Of a stretch of DNA of 64,000 nt, positions 45,885 to 53,023 are shown one piece after another; the first letter of the stretch is position 1; each line of letters opens with the position of its first letter. Source of the DNA: Leptospira limi. GTDB lineage: Bacteria > Spirochaetota > Leptospiria > Leptospirales > Leptospiraceae. The notes under the pieces were generated by a model, which was not told where the DNA came from, did no database searches, and worked only from the letters and a program-made list of their open reading frames with translations. The DNA lies in assembly GCF_026151395.1 (NCBI RefSeq), contig NZ_JAMQPV010000001.1, positions 2,544,501 to 2,608,500 on the forward strand, given 5' to 3'. A program made the position numbers and the translations under genes.

Positions 45885-46004
45885 TTTCGCTTAACAGAAT
45901 CACTTTATAAAATGAAAAACTGTAAACAGAAAAAAGATTAAAACCTTAACAAGTATTAAACCAATACAACCTAATACTAATTAATGATATATATTTAAAG
46001 TGAA
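45885..46004 (-). promoter_or_regulatory. Spacer upstream of the late gene block, candidate promoter
   Basis: This A+T-rich spacer separates the early and late blocks. It contains AGTATTA (45952-45958) and TAATACT (45972-45978) as an inverted repeat, AAGTATTAA at 45951-45959, and AAGTGA at 45998-46003 and (minus strand) at 45900-45905. These are the motif types found at 37.0 kb. I cannot assign a confident -10/-35 pair. Confidence 0.4.
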
Positions 46005-46547
46005 TCAATGTTTTTTAACTGGATGGTTTTCCTCATAAAAAACTCTTTTGAACTGTGGAATATATAAAGTTTTACCAAAATTGTTCCAAGGATAAGTACA
46101 ATCATAAGGAGTCCATTGGCTTTCTAAATTATTTTCGTCTTTAAATTCAGCATAGATGTGTTTGGGTTTTGCATATCGACCAGTGACAGCTAATCTTGTT
46201 TTGAATCTTGTTCCTTTTAAATTGTTTTGAAGTTTAAAGAAACTAAGTGCCAAAATGGATCTATCATCACAATCAAATGGATGATCTGTATTCGCTCGTT
46301 CCAATAGAATCTTTGGCCTGCTTACGTGTTCCTTTCTGTCGGGATCTTTTACATACCGAATTGATTTAATATATTCGTAAAACTCACGAATTGATAAATC
46401 CTCTAATGGAACGCCGTTGGCTTTGAATAGGAGAAGGTCTTTCCAATACAAACGAGCAAGATCAAAACAATCTGCTACCGTTTGTTTGTATGTAAAAAGT
46501 GGTTGTCTAGTTCGAGTGTATTCCCCGACTTTTTCGATTTTTCGCAT
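46005..46547 (-). CDS. Transglutaminase-like cysteine peptidase fold protein
   Basis: 180 residues. Cys93 in HPFDCDDRSILALSFF, His130 in KPKHIYAEF and Asp149 in WTPYDCTYPW give the Cys-His-Asp triad with normal transglutaminase-superfamily spacing. Proteins of this type occur in many phages beside structural genes and are thought to process or crosslink proteins. No signal peptide. It is the last gene before the late spacer, so it may act in assembly. Confidence 0.72.
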   Translation of the reverse strand: MRKIEKVGEYTRTRQPLFTYKQTVADCFDLARLYWKDLLLFKANGVPLEDLSIREFYEYIKSIRYVKDPDRKEHVSRPKILLERANTDHPFDCDDRSILALSFFKLQNNLKGTRFKTRLAVTGRYAKPKHIYAEFKDENNLESQWTPYDCTYPWNNFGKTLYIPQFKRVFYEENHPVKKH

Positions 46548-46581
46548 AATCGATATTTCGGGGTGTAAGGGTGAGTTTAAG

Positions 46582-46749
46582 TCAAGAGGCTTTTTTTGTT
46601 TTTTTCTTTATTGCTTTCCCATCTGGATGTTTTGCCTTAGATAAATCAAAAGTATCCTTGTTCTTTTCAACATCGGAAAGGATCTTTTTTATCTTTTTAT
46701 CCTCAGCTTTCGTCGGGGTTACAATGTTAAATGCAACTTTTGTTTTCAT
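46582..46749 (-). CDS. Small lysine-rich protein, possible antitoxin
   Basis: 55 residues (MKTKVAFNIVTPTKAEDKKI...) from the ATG at 46749 to TGA at 46582. The start overlaps the stop of the 106-residue gene (ATGA). It is short, helical and basic; order and coupling recall BrnT-BrnA pairs, where the antitoxin follows the toxin, but no RHH motif is visible. Function is inferred only. Confidence 0.45.
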   Translation of the reverse strand: MKTKVAFNIVTPTKAEDKKIKKILSDVEKNKDTFDLSKAKHPDGKAIKKKTKKAS

Positions 46750-47066
46750 AAATCTTCCCTGGATCGAATAGCGTCCGTTTCATCTTTGCTTAGTTTATAC
46801 TCCCAAGCAGTAATGACAAAAAAATGTTTTTGTTTCTTTGTCATCTTCTGATTTCTAAAAATCACTTTTAAGGAGCGATTGGAAGTCATTCCCACAGCCT
46901 CAAAGCTACCATCTTTTCTTTTTATCGCCAAGTATTTTTCTAGTGAAAAAAACTCATAAAGTTCCAAGTCAGTAACTCCGTGGTCTGCTACGTGGGTATT
47001 TCCGAGTTCGACATCGTAGTATATGTCGAGAATAAATTCGTCTTTATGCAAACGAATCACATTCAT
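46746..47066 (-). CDS. Possible BrnT-like (RelE-fold) protein
   Basis: 106 residues. The pattern ADHGVTDLELYEFF ... AVGMTSNRSLKVIFR ... HFFVITAWEYK resembles BrnT/DUF4258-type RNase toxins (KHGV, then AxGxSxGRxLxVVF, then ISA), a small beta-sheet fold. It overlaps genes on both sides by four bases. Match is by eye and weak; it could equally be an early phage protein with no toxin role. Confidence 0.4.
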   Translation of the reverse strand: MNVIRLHKDEFILDIYYDVELGNTHVADHGVTDLELYEFFSLEKYLAIKRKDGSFEAVGMTSNRSLKVIFRNQKMTKKQKHFFVITAWEYKLSKDETDAIRSREDL

Positions 47067-47296
47067 TGAAAGAGGCCTTGGTCTTCCATCGCTTTTTTCA
47101 AGGCAATTTCCTTTTGCTTTTTGAGTTTTGTTTTTTTGTCTTTAATGTAGTTGAGGTTATCGATTGCGGTTTCAAGATCACCTTCCAGTACCTGAATTTC
47201 TAAATCAATCTTCTCTATTTCCCTTTTCCAAATCGGTACAAGATTTTTTGAGTCCATATATGCCGACTTAGGATCAACCGCTTTTAGAGCTACCAT
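47063..47296 (-). CDS. Small coiled-coil early protein
   Basis: 77 residues from the ATG at 47296, which has GGGAGAAG seven bases upstream; the frame is open further to 47440, but that would overlap the upstream gene by 167 bases. EKIDLEIQVLEGDLETAIDNLNY and a Lys-rich end suggest a coiled coil. No family recognised. Confidence 0.55.
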   Translation of the reverse strand: MVALKAVDPKSAYMDSKNLVPIWKREIEKIDLEIQVLEGDLETAIDNLNYIKDKKTKLKKQKEIALKKAMEDQGLFQ

Positions 47297-47753
47297 CTTG
47301 GGCTTCTCCCTTAGTTTCATTTGATTCCAGAGTTTTAGAATCTGTTCCATTCTCTCCTTGGTTGGATTCTCCTTGAGAAGCTGTAATGTCGCTAGAAACC
47401 AGATTAGATTCAATGCTCGATTTAGGTTCCTTCGTTTCATCGTTTAGATTCTCCCTAATTGATTCGTACATCGAAATTCCGAGAGTTGGATCATAACCTC
47501 TTAACTTCATTTCCTCTTTAAAAGATTCTTCGTCGATAATTGCATCGACATCTAAATCAATTGTGAAACCAAAAGTGTGACACCATTCTAACCAAACCAT
47601 AGTTTGGAGAATACGGATTGCATCCCATTGACTAATAGGATCTTCGTTTGGTTCCTTTGCGTTCTGTAAGGCTATTAAGAAGGAATCCAAATTTGAATTC
47701 AATCTGACCCCTTTCTTTGAAAATTCCTTTGCTAGTTTTGTGTAATCTTTCAT
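47274..47753 (-). CDS. Hypothetical early protein with Ser/Glu-rich tail
   Basis: 159 residues. The first 100 form a helical domain (SQWDAIRILQTMVWLEWCHTF), and the last 55 are Ser/Asn/Glu/Gly-rich and disordered. The start overlaps the previous stop (ATGA). No recognised motif; in this place single-strand-binding or replication accessory functions would be plausible, without direct evidence. Confidence 0.55.
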   Translation of the reverse strand: MKDYTKLAKEFSKKGVRLNSNLDSFLIALQNAKEPNEDPISQWDAIRILQTMVWLEWCHTFGFTIDLDVDAIIDEESFKEEMKLRGYDPTLGISMYESIRENLNDETKEPKSSIESNLVSSDITASQGESNQGENGTDSKTLESNETKGEAQDGSSKSG

Positions 47754-48187
47754 CTTATTACCTCCGATGAATCTTCTTTATTCTTTGAATAAATGCTTCC
47801 TCTGGTGACGAATTCACCGTTCATTCTTAGAGTCCTTTGGCACTGTTCGAAACTTCCTCTTTCAACAACATGCTCATGAATGAAGGCTTCAAATTGTTCT
47901 TCACCATCGATAAATTGATTTAACTTTTCTAAACGAACGGGTGGCCTCATTTCCTTCTCCATTGATTTAATATTGTCGGCTTTGAGTTCTGATAAAATTG
48001 CAGAGAGGGTTTTTATTTCTTTTATATGTATATACTTATCATGTTCTAGCTGATTCAAAATTTTAGTTCGAAGATTTTCAGTTTTAGGATTGTAACGAGA
48101 AAGTTCAAACTCAGATTTTACTAAGTTTATATGCACTAATCGAGATTTCAATTTTTGAATTCTGGCTTCAATTGGACTCAACTTCAT
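47750..48187 (-). CDS. Helical early protein, unknown function
   Basis: 145 residues from the ATG at 48187 (MKLSPIEARIQKLKSRL), overlapping the small membrane-protein stop as ATGA; a longer reading to 48268 is unlikely. It is charged and helical, with a C-terminal VERGSFEQCQRTLRMNGEFVTRG segment that could be a helix-turn-helix. It may be a regulator or replication accessory protein. Confidence 0.55.
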   Translation of the reverse strand: MKLSPIEARIQKLKSRLVHINLVKSEFELSRYNPKTENLRTKILNQLEHDKYIHIKEIKTLSAILSELKADNIKSMEKEMRPPVRLEKLNQFIDGEEQFEAFIHEHVVERGSFEQCQRTLRMNGEFVTRGSIYSKNKEDSSEVIR

Positions 48188-48369
48188 ACTCTCTTCACCC
48201 AGTAATCCAAGACATCGATGACAACCATCGTAACGAAAAGAAAGAAGATCCAAACATATAGATCCCAACCCTTAACCTCACCAAAGATAAGATTAAAAAA
48301 AATGAAGGTGAGAGCCAAAGAGGAGATAGGTAATAATAATATTTTCGTTCCTGTTTTCATTGATTCCAA
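48184..48369 (-). CDS. Small two-span membrane protein
   Basis: 61 residues: two hydrophobic segments (ILLLPISSLALTFIFFNLIF and LYVWIFFLFVTMVVIDVL) with a short charged turn. It lies among early replication genes. It could be a superinfection-exclusion, anti-host or early holin-type protein; nothing settles which. Confidence 0.5.
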   Translation of the reverse strand: MESMKTGTKILLLPISSLALTFIFFNLIFGEVKGWDLYVWIFFLFVTMVVIDVLDYWVKRV

Positions 48370-48378
48370 TTCCGATTA

Positions 48379-48561
48379 TTATGATTTTAACAAAGTTCCA
48401 TAGATGACAAGGTTTAGGAGTCTGTTACATGCTTTATTGAAATGATCTTCGCAAAGCAAGCGTCCTTGGTATTCATGCACAGCGAAACTATCACAGAATT
48501 GGCAGAAGTCCGGCATATTGATTTTTTGAACTAGGTTTGTATGTCGATCATGGATTTTCAT
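48379..48561 (-). CDS. Small zinc-finger-like protein
   Basis: 60 residues from the second ATG (48561), eight bases after GGAGG within the end of the helicase gene; the first ATG at 48567 is too close to it. CQFC followed 17 residues later by CEDH forms a likely CxxC...CxxH zinc site. Probably a regulator or a replication cofactor. Confidence 0.55.
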   Translation of the reverse strand: MKIHDRHTNLVQKINMPDFCQFCDSFAVHEYQGRLLCEDHFNKACNRLLNLVIYGTLLKS

Positions 48562-48563
48562 TT

Positions 48564-50078
48564 TCATTTACCTCCAATACTGTTTTTCGGAAATAATGTC
48601 TCTGATGTCTCTTTGTCTCCGACCTTCTTTAGCAAAAATACCCTATGATTTTTGTCGATCTTGGTTCTTGCAAAGTTCATCTTCGATAAACCTCTTCCAA
48701 TCCATCTAGTATCTAATTTAAAAGTTGGATGCTTTTCGTGAATATAGAGGTAGATATCCGTTGCACTTAACTTCACATGATTTTTATTCTTATCTTCGAA
48801 TTCTTCAACAGTGATTGGTCTAAAATATTTAAGAATCAACTCGTACTCGTTATTCGAGTATTCGTATTGAAGATTATTTTCTTGAATGGCTTTTTGTTCA
48901 CTGCTATTCCAGTGGATTTGGTTCCAACGTGTAGCTTTGTATAAATGAAAGACTTGTGCCCAAAATCGTTCTATTGGAATTTTTTGAAACTTGTCGATTT
49001 CGATTGGCCTTAACAATGAAAAGATGATGTATCGCCTGTTTCCGGTATCATCCACCAAGAATTCGACCTTATTACAAGCGGCAATAAAACTAGAAATTCG
49101 TTTAAAGTGTTGAGCGTTTCTTCCGTAAGCAGCTCGTTCAAAAGAGCCTTTCATTGAAAAGAAGTCTCGAACTTCGGCGGCTTCCTTTTTGTTTGTGATT
49201 TTATCTATCTCGTCAAATAGCCAAATCCAAATTTTAGAAGCGGCAACCGATGCGTCTTTACTTTTGAAATCAGTGGGAATCCTTGAGTTGTAGTAAGGTT
49301 TAAGCTCTTTTGGAATCAGTCCATTGATGAAAGTACTTTTATACCAACCTTGGTTAGATTGAATTGTTAAACAATGTTCATTGACAAATTCTCCATCACT
49401 GAACAGTGAGTAGACTGCACGAATGCACCATTTTTCAAAATAGCTTCTAAAATCTAATTCATTCGAGACTTTTATACATGAGCACACTTTTCCGATCCAA
49501 TCTGTTTTCTTATCCCATTTCTCTAGATTGTTGAAATAATCTTTGATTGGGTGGTATGTGGGAATTACTGAAGAACTGAGAAGGGAAAGCAAATTGTCTT
49601 TAGAGGCATATTTAAACTCTTTTTGTTTTTTAACAAAGATCCATAGATCGTTAAAATCCCTGTCGCTCCATTGAATAAAATTCTTTGAGTTATTTGGCTT
49701 ATGTTCTAATGATTGAGAAATTTCGTTAAATCGCAAATTTACATTCTTTTTTAAATAGTTTTCTAACTTGTGAACTTCTCCATCAATATCGATCTTTTCT
49801 GAAGGCTTTGGTTCTTTCGTAATGTTTACTTTCTCATCAACTATAAGTTCAACTTTTCTCTTTCCAATTGAATTGGCCACCGCTAGGCTTAAGCTATCCA
49901 TATACTTATTTTCAATATGTTGTTTTGCTGTTAAGGCTCCCGATCCAGCTAAGCCGAACACCACTTTACTTTCATTTAGCCTTACCAATTTCATTTCTTT
50001 AAAAAATTTCTGGTAATAGATAGCAGGTATAACTTTCTGCAATTCTTTTTGAATTTGATTTTCTATTTGTTCAGACAT
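48564..50078 (-). CDS. Replication protein: DnaA domain-I-like region fused to a VapE-type SF3-like helicase
   Basis: 504 residues. Residues 8-82 resemble DnaA domain I (ELQKVIPAIYYQKFFKEM... KYMDSLSLAVANSIGKRKVEL). Residues 170-400 are a VapE/PF05272 helicase: NNLEKWDKKTDWI, an altered Walker A SNQGWYKST (241-249; Tyr246 where Gly is usual), Walker B IWIWLFDEID (284-292), and the hallmark FLVDDTGNRRYIIF. No primase domain is seen, unlike many phage VapE proteins. It probably starts replication of the excised element and recruits host primase and DnaB. Confidence 0.8.
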   Translation of the reverse strand: MSEQIENQIQKELQKVIPAIYYQKFFKEMKLVRLNESKVVFGLAGSGALTAKQHIENKYMDSLSLAVANSIGKRKVELIVDEKVNITKEPKPSEKIDIDGEVHKLENYLKKNVNLRFNEISQSLEHKPNNSKNFIQWSDRDFNDLWIFVKKQKEFKYASKDNLLSLLSSSVIPTYHPIKDYFNNLEKWDKKTDWIGKVCSCIKVSNELDFRSYFEKWCIRAVYSLFSDGEFVNEHCLTIQSNQGWYKSTFINGLIPKELKPYYNSRIPTDFKSKDASVAASKIWIWLFDEIDKITNKKEAAEVRDFFSMKGSFERAAYGRNAQHFKRISSFIAACNKVEFLVDDTGNRRYIIFSLLRPIEIDKFQKIPIERFWAQVFHLYKATRWNQIHWNSSEQKAIQENNLQYEYSNNEYELILKYFRPITVEEFEDKNKNHVKLSATDIYLYIHEKHPTFKLDTRWIGRGLSKMNFARTKIDKNHRVFLLKKVGDKETSETLFPKNSIGGK

Positions 50079-50253
50079 AGTGAAATACTTTTGCTTCCTT
50101 TAGATCAACTTTGATTTCTTTAAACCATTCCGACAAACAGTCCTTACACATATCGTATTGATACAGTTGAACATTCGAAGCCCCGCATTTTTTGCAGGAC
50201 TTAGGCTCTTCATTTTCATTCTTTTTAGGTTCATCTTTTTCTATATTTATCAT
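50071..50253 (-). CDS. Zinc-ribbon protein
   Basis: 60 residues from the ATG at 50253, overlapping the integrase stop as ATGA. CKKC and CKDC pairs (SCKKCGASNVQLYQYDMCKDC) make a four-Cys zinc ribbon, followed by a short helix. Its 3' end overlaps the helicase start by eight bases. Location between integrase and helicase suggests a directionality or replication factor. Confidence 0.6.
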   Translation of the reverse strand: MINIEKDEPKKNENEEPKSCKKCGASNVQLYQYDMCKDCLSEWFKEIKVDLKEAKVFHYV

Positions 50254-51089
50254 GCGCAAATTTTGTCTAAACGTCTCGTAATAGCTGAACGATCTAAGGA
50301 AGAGTGAAGGTATGTTCTTGCAATCACCTCGGCAGTGTTTCCTGCGAACTCAGCAACGGCTCCTATGTCGTTTCCTTCTCGGATCATGTCTGTTATGAAA
50401 GTGTGTCGAAACAGGTGCGGGTAAATATCTCTTCCAAGATATTTCTTTCCAATGGCAGAAACGATTCTCCAAATTGCGTGAGGATTGAACTGATCTTTAT
50501 TTACCGTTTCGAATAGGAAAACATAACCACAAAAGGTTTGTCTGATTTGCTGAAAGAGGGAAATCGGAATAACGATATTCCTTTTCTTCTCATTCTTTCC
50601 TATTAGTTTAATTTCGATTAGATTGTTATCTAACGGACGGCAATCCTTTAGTCTTATGCTTACTAAGTCCCCAGCTCTGACACCAGTTGTCCAAAGAAAA
50701 AGAGTGATAGCCTTCTGACGTGCGGTTCCAAATTTATTGATCTTTTGAATTTCTGTTAGAGTAATTAAATCAGATTCACTAACACGAGTTCTAGGAACTT
50801 TAATTGGGAAGACTTCGTTTAACTCTTTTCGAAATGCGTCGATTACCAAACCTAACTCGGTTCCTACGGTTGCCTTTTTCATTGCTCGAAAAACAGAGTT
50901 TTTGTCGTCTCTAAGCGTTGCGGATTTTATTCCTAAATTTTTCCGTTCTTGTAAAAAATTTAAAAATCGTCTTGGTGTCACCGTCTCACCCTTGTTCCAT
51001 GTAAGGAATTTGGTTACACGGTATTGGTCACGTGTAGTGAGAAGTTGTAAACTATCAGATATTATGTGAGGTTCGATTGATCTTATCAT
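50250..51089 (-). CDS. int: Tyrosine recombinase (integrase)
   Basis: 279 residues: SAM-like N-terminal core-binding domain (1-100) and catalytic domain with Arg138 (TTGVRAGDL), a beta-hairpin Lys near 165-168, His225 and Arg228 (PHLFRHTF), and Tyr260 (ARTYLHSS). The usual LGH is AGN, putting Asn251 where the third conserved residue is His or Trp. It has no N-terminal arm-binding domain, as in Xer-like enzymes. It would drive excision between the GTATT sites. First gene of the minus-strand series, 111 bases from the right end. Confidence 0.92.
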   Translation of the reverse strand: MIRSIEPHIISDSLQLLTTRDQYRVTKFLTWNKGETVTPRRFLNFLQERKNLGIKSATLRDDKNSVFRAMKKATVGTELGLVIDAFRKELNEVFPIKVPRTRVSESDLITLTEIQKINKFGTARQKAITLFLWTTGVRAGDLVSIRLKDCRPLDNNLIEIKLIGKNEKKRNIVIPISLFQQIRQTFCGYVFLFETVNKDQFNPHAIWRIVSAIGKKYLGRDIYPHLFRHTFITDMIREGNDIGAVAEFAGNTAEVIARTYLHSSLDRSAITRRLDKICA

Positions 51090-51161
51090 ATTTTTTTTGG
51101 GGATAAGATCGGAAGGAGATTAAGGGTTTCTAAATTTGATATTTTACGGGAAATGGCCTCT

Positions 51162-51175
51162 AATGAGACATCATT
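51162..51175. repeat. Short inverted repeat near the right end
   Basis: AATGA (51162-51166) and TCATT (51171-51175), 4 bases apart, lie 20 bases from the right junction and upstream of the integrase gene. It could be a recombinase or regulator site. Short enough to be chance. Confidence 0.25.
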
Positions 51176-51195
51176 CGGTCAATGCCTGGCGGGGG

Positions 51196-51200
51196 GTATT
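51196..51200. other. Right attachment site core (attR)
   Basis: GTATT, matching 33563-33567. The permease frame resumes at 51201 (TACTTTTTTTTGC), so Tyr-Leu-Leu-Phe-Phe is read across the restored joint. A G-run (51191-51196) lies at the element edge. Confidence 0.7.
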
Positions 51201-52090
51201 TACTTTTTTTTGCAAAAGTGAACTCTATTTCTATATTATGGAATACGTTTTCTTTCGGGAGTGTAGTTGATTATTTTCCTGCATTTCTTGCCTCTTCAGT
51301 TGCTGCCATGTTTTGTTATTATGGGTTTGAAGCATGTGGAGATGTGGCCGAAGAGACACCAAATGCAAGTTCAGCGATTCCTAAGTCCATGCGTATGACA
51401 ATTTACATTGGTGGTGGTGCTGCCATTTTCATTTGTTTGGCCCTACTTTTAGCACTTCCCAATGTGGAAAAAGCGATCTCGGGAGAAGATTCTGATCCAG
51501 TTACCACCACACTCACAACTGCTATGGGAATGACTGGTTATCGGTTGGTTATTGTTGTGGTGATGATTTCCTTTTTATCCTGTTTACTGAGTTTACAAGC
51601 AGCGGCGAGTCGATTGTTATTTTCATTTGCACGTGATGGAATGATATTTGGAAGCCAATATTTAAACCATCTATCCAAAAAAGGAAAAGTTCCAACAAAA
51701 GCTCTGATCATCACAGGGATAATACCCATCATCATCACAAGCATTGGACACTGGTTACAAGATACGGTCACTACCATCATCAGTTTTGCATCCTGTGGAA
51801 TTTATGTGGCGTTTCAAATGGTTGTCTTTGGAGCTTTATATGCCAGGTTCAAAGGATGGAAACCACAAGGTTCCTTTACGCTAGGAAAGTATGGTTATGG
51901 AATTAACGTAATTGCCTTTGTTTATGGAATCATTGCTGTTTCGAATATGGTATGGCCAAGATCACCAGACGAACCTTGGTTCATTAATTACGGAATGATA
52001 TTCACATCACTAGTGGTAGTAACAACAGGTTTATTCTACCTTTTTCTAGCGAAACCACATATCCGAAAAAAATACGCAAAATCGATTTAG
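51201..52090 (+). pseudogene. Amino-acid permease (APC family), C-terminal part
   Basis: About 296 codons of host sequence: FCYYGFEACGDVAEETPNAS, VVVMISFLSCLLSLQAAASRLLF and further spans to a basic C-terminus (AKPHIRKKYAKSI). An ATG at 51182, inside the element, could start a 302-residue product, but this lacks spans 1-5 and is unlikely to work. The pair of fragments matches one 482-residue APC transporter. Confidence 0.9.
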
Positions 52091-52122
52091 CAATTTTGAA
52101 ACGATGGATTTTGGGAAATGGA

Positions 52123-52698
52123 TTATTCTTTTTCCCAAACCATCCAATCTCCGAATTCCAATTCCTTTTGTTTGACAATTTTGTAACCAGGCAAAACACT
52201 TCCACCGAATCCATGGTAGGTGATCAGTTTTGTACCTTTTTTGCAATGGCTCAAATGATTCTTTAAAATTTGTAAGTTTTTGATAAAAACCATTGCTGAC
52301 TTTTCCTTTTTGAAATCAATCGAATGTTCTCCTTTCATTATTTCATACAAAGGATTAAAAACATAATAATGAGAATGTCCGTAAGGAAAATTGACCAAAA
52401 AATCAGAATGAGTAAAGGTAACACCTGTTATTTTCAGTTTTTGCCTTAACTTTTCTGAAACATCTACAAGTCCCTTACGATCTTCGACACCATACACAGG
52501 GAAACTTCCATTGGCAAACTGGACCAAGTTCAAACAAAATTTTCCAACCCCTGAACCTAAATCCATTACGGAAGACACAGATTGCGTTTTTAGATACTCC
52601 CAGGTGAACCGAATGATTTCGATAGGAGTCCACTGGTAGGGAGAAAGGACTTTGTATTCAATTGGTAAAAAAGAATCCCAAATCTCGTCTGTCATCAC
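52123..52698 (-). CDS. SAM-dependent methyltransferase-like protein
   Basis: 191 residues. VMDLGSGVGKFCLNLVQFA is motif I of class I methyltransferases, with an acidic residue after the second strand (VYGVEDRKGL), then THSDFL and YYVFNPLYEI in place of the usual NPPY-type motif. It resembles the DOT1-like/class I small methyltransferases; substrate unknown. Convergent with the permease fragment. Confidence 0.75.
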   Translation of the reverse strand: MMTDEIWDSFLPIEYKVLSPYQWTPIEIIRFTWEYLKTQSVSSVMDLGSGVGKFCLNLVQFANGSFPVYGVEDRKGLVDVSEKLRQKLKITGVTFTHSDFLVNFPYGHSHYYVFNPLYEIMKGEHSIDFKKEKSAMVFIKNLQILKNHLSHCKKGTKLITYHGFGGSVLPGYKIVKQKELEFGDWMVWEKE

Positions 52699-52774
52699 AT
52701 CCCCTACATCCTAAGAAAGTACCAATTCAAAAATTGGTTTCTCATTTTTCCAATCCGTGTTACAAGTTTTCCTT

Positions 52775-52996
52775 ATGGATCAAAAAATACAGTATTTAAA
52801 CCAGATGATTGAAATCATAGACACGAAAGTTTCGATCTTTAAAAAAAATAAAACCAAACTGCCCCAAGCCGCTTACCAAGCGGAGAAACAAGTCCTTACA
52901 AGGACAATTCAAGACACAATCCAACTCGCTGAAGAAATCAAACCTGTTCCTTTTTCCCTCATCAATGATTTGAAAACGTTGATCAAACAATTATAA
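52775..52996 (+). CDS. Small hypothetical protein
   Basis: 73 residues from the ATG at 52775 (MDQKIQYLNQMIEIID); a longer reading from 52757 lacks support. It is charged and helical. It lies 27 bases before the FAD protein and may be cotranscribed. No family recognised. Confidence 0.5.
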   Translation: MDQKIQYLNQMIEIIDTKVSIFKKNKTKLPQAAYQAEKQVLTRTIQDTIQLAEEIKPVPFSLINDLKTLIKQL

Positions 52997-53023
52997 TCAT
53001 AACCGTATTCCGTCTAATCCTAC

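Larger units (their letters stand above)
33568..51200. mobile_element. Integrated virus-like element, about 17.6 kb
   Basis: It interrupts an amino-acid permease gene and carries its own tyrosine recombinase at the right end. Gene order on the minus strand from 51.1 kb is: integrase, zinc-ribbon protein, DnaA-I/VapE helicase, small early genes, transglutaminase-like protein, membrane/virion candidates, fibre, M15 and C39-like peptidases, holin-like and u-spanin-like genes, then a control region and a left-end toxin and regulator block. Most adjacent minus-strand genes abut or overlap (often ATGA), as in phages. I recognise no terminase, portal, tape-measure, tail-tube or sheath gene. A satellite or plasmid is less likely given the lysis-like and fibre-like genes. 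Confidence 0.85.

Noticed and set aside
46549..46771. Plus-strand open frames opposite the TGase-like and early genes
   Set aside because: They are antisense to overlapping minus-strand genes, with biased low-complexity Phe-rich translations.
47297..47440. Longer N-terminus for the 77-residue coiled protein
   Set aside because: It overlaps the upstream gene by 167 bases, and a good GGGAGAAG site precedes the ATG at 47296.
33568..51200. Reading the element as a PICI/P4-type satellite
   Set aside because: Integrase plus VapE would fit, but the fibre-like, peptidase, holin-like and spanin-like genes and many virion-type proteins go beyond a usual satellite. It remains the second hypothesis because no packaging ATPase was seen.
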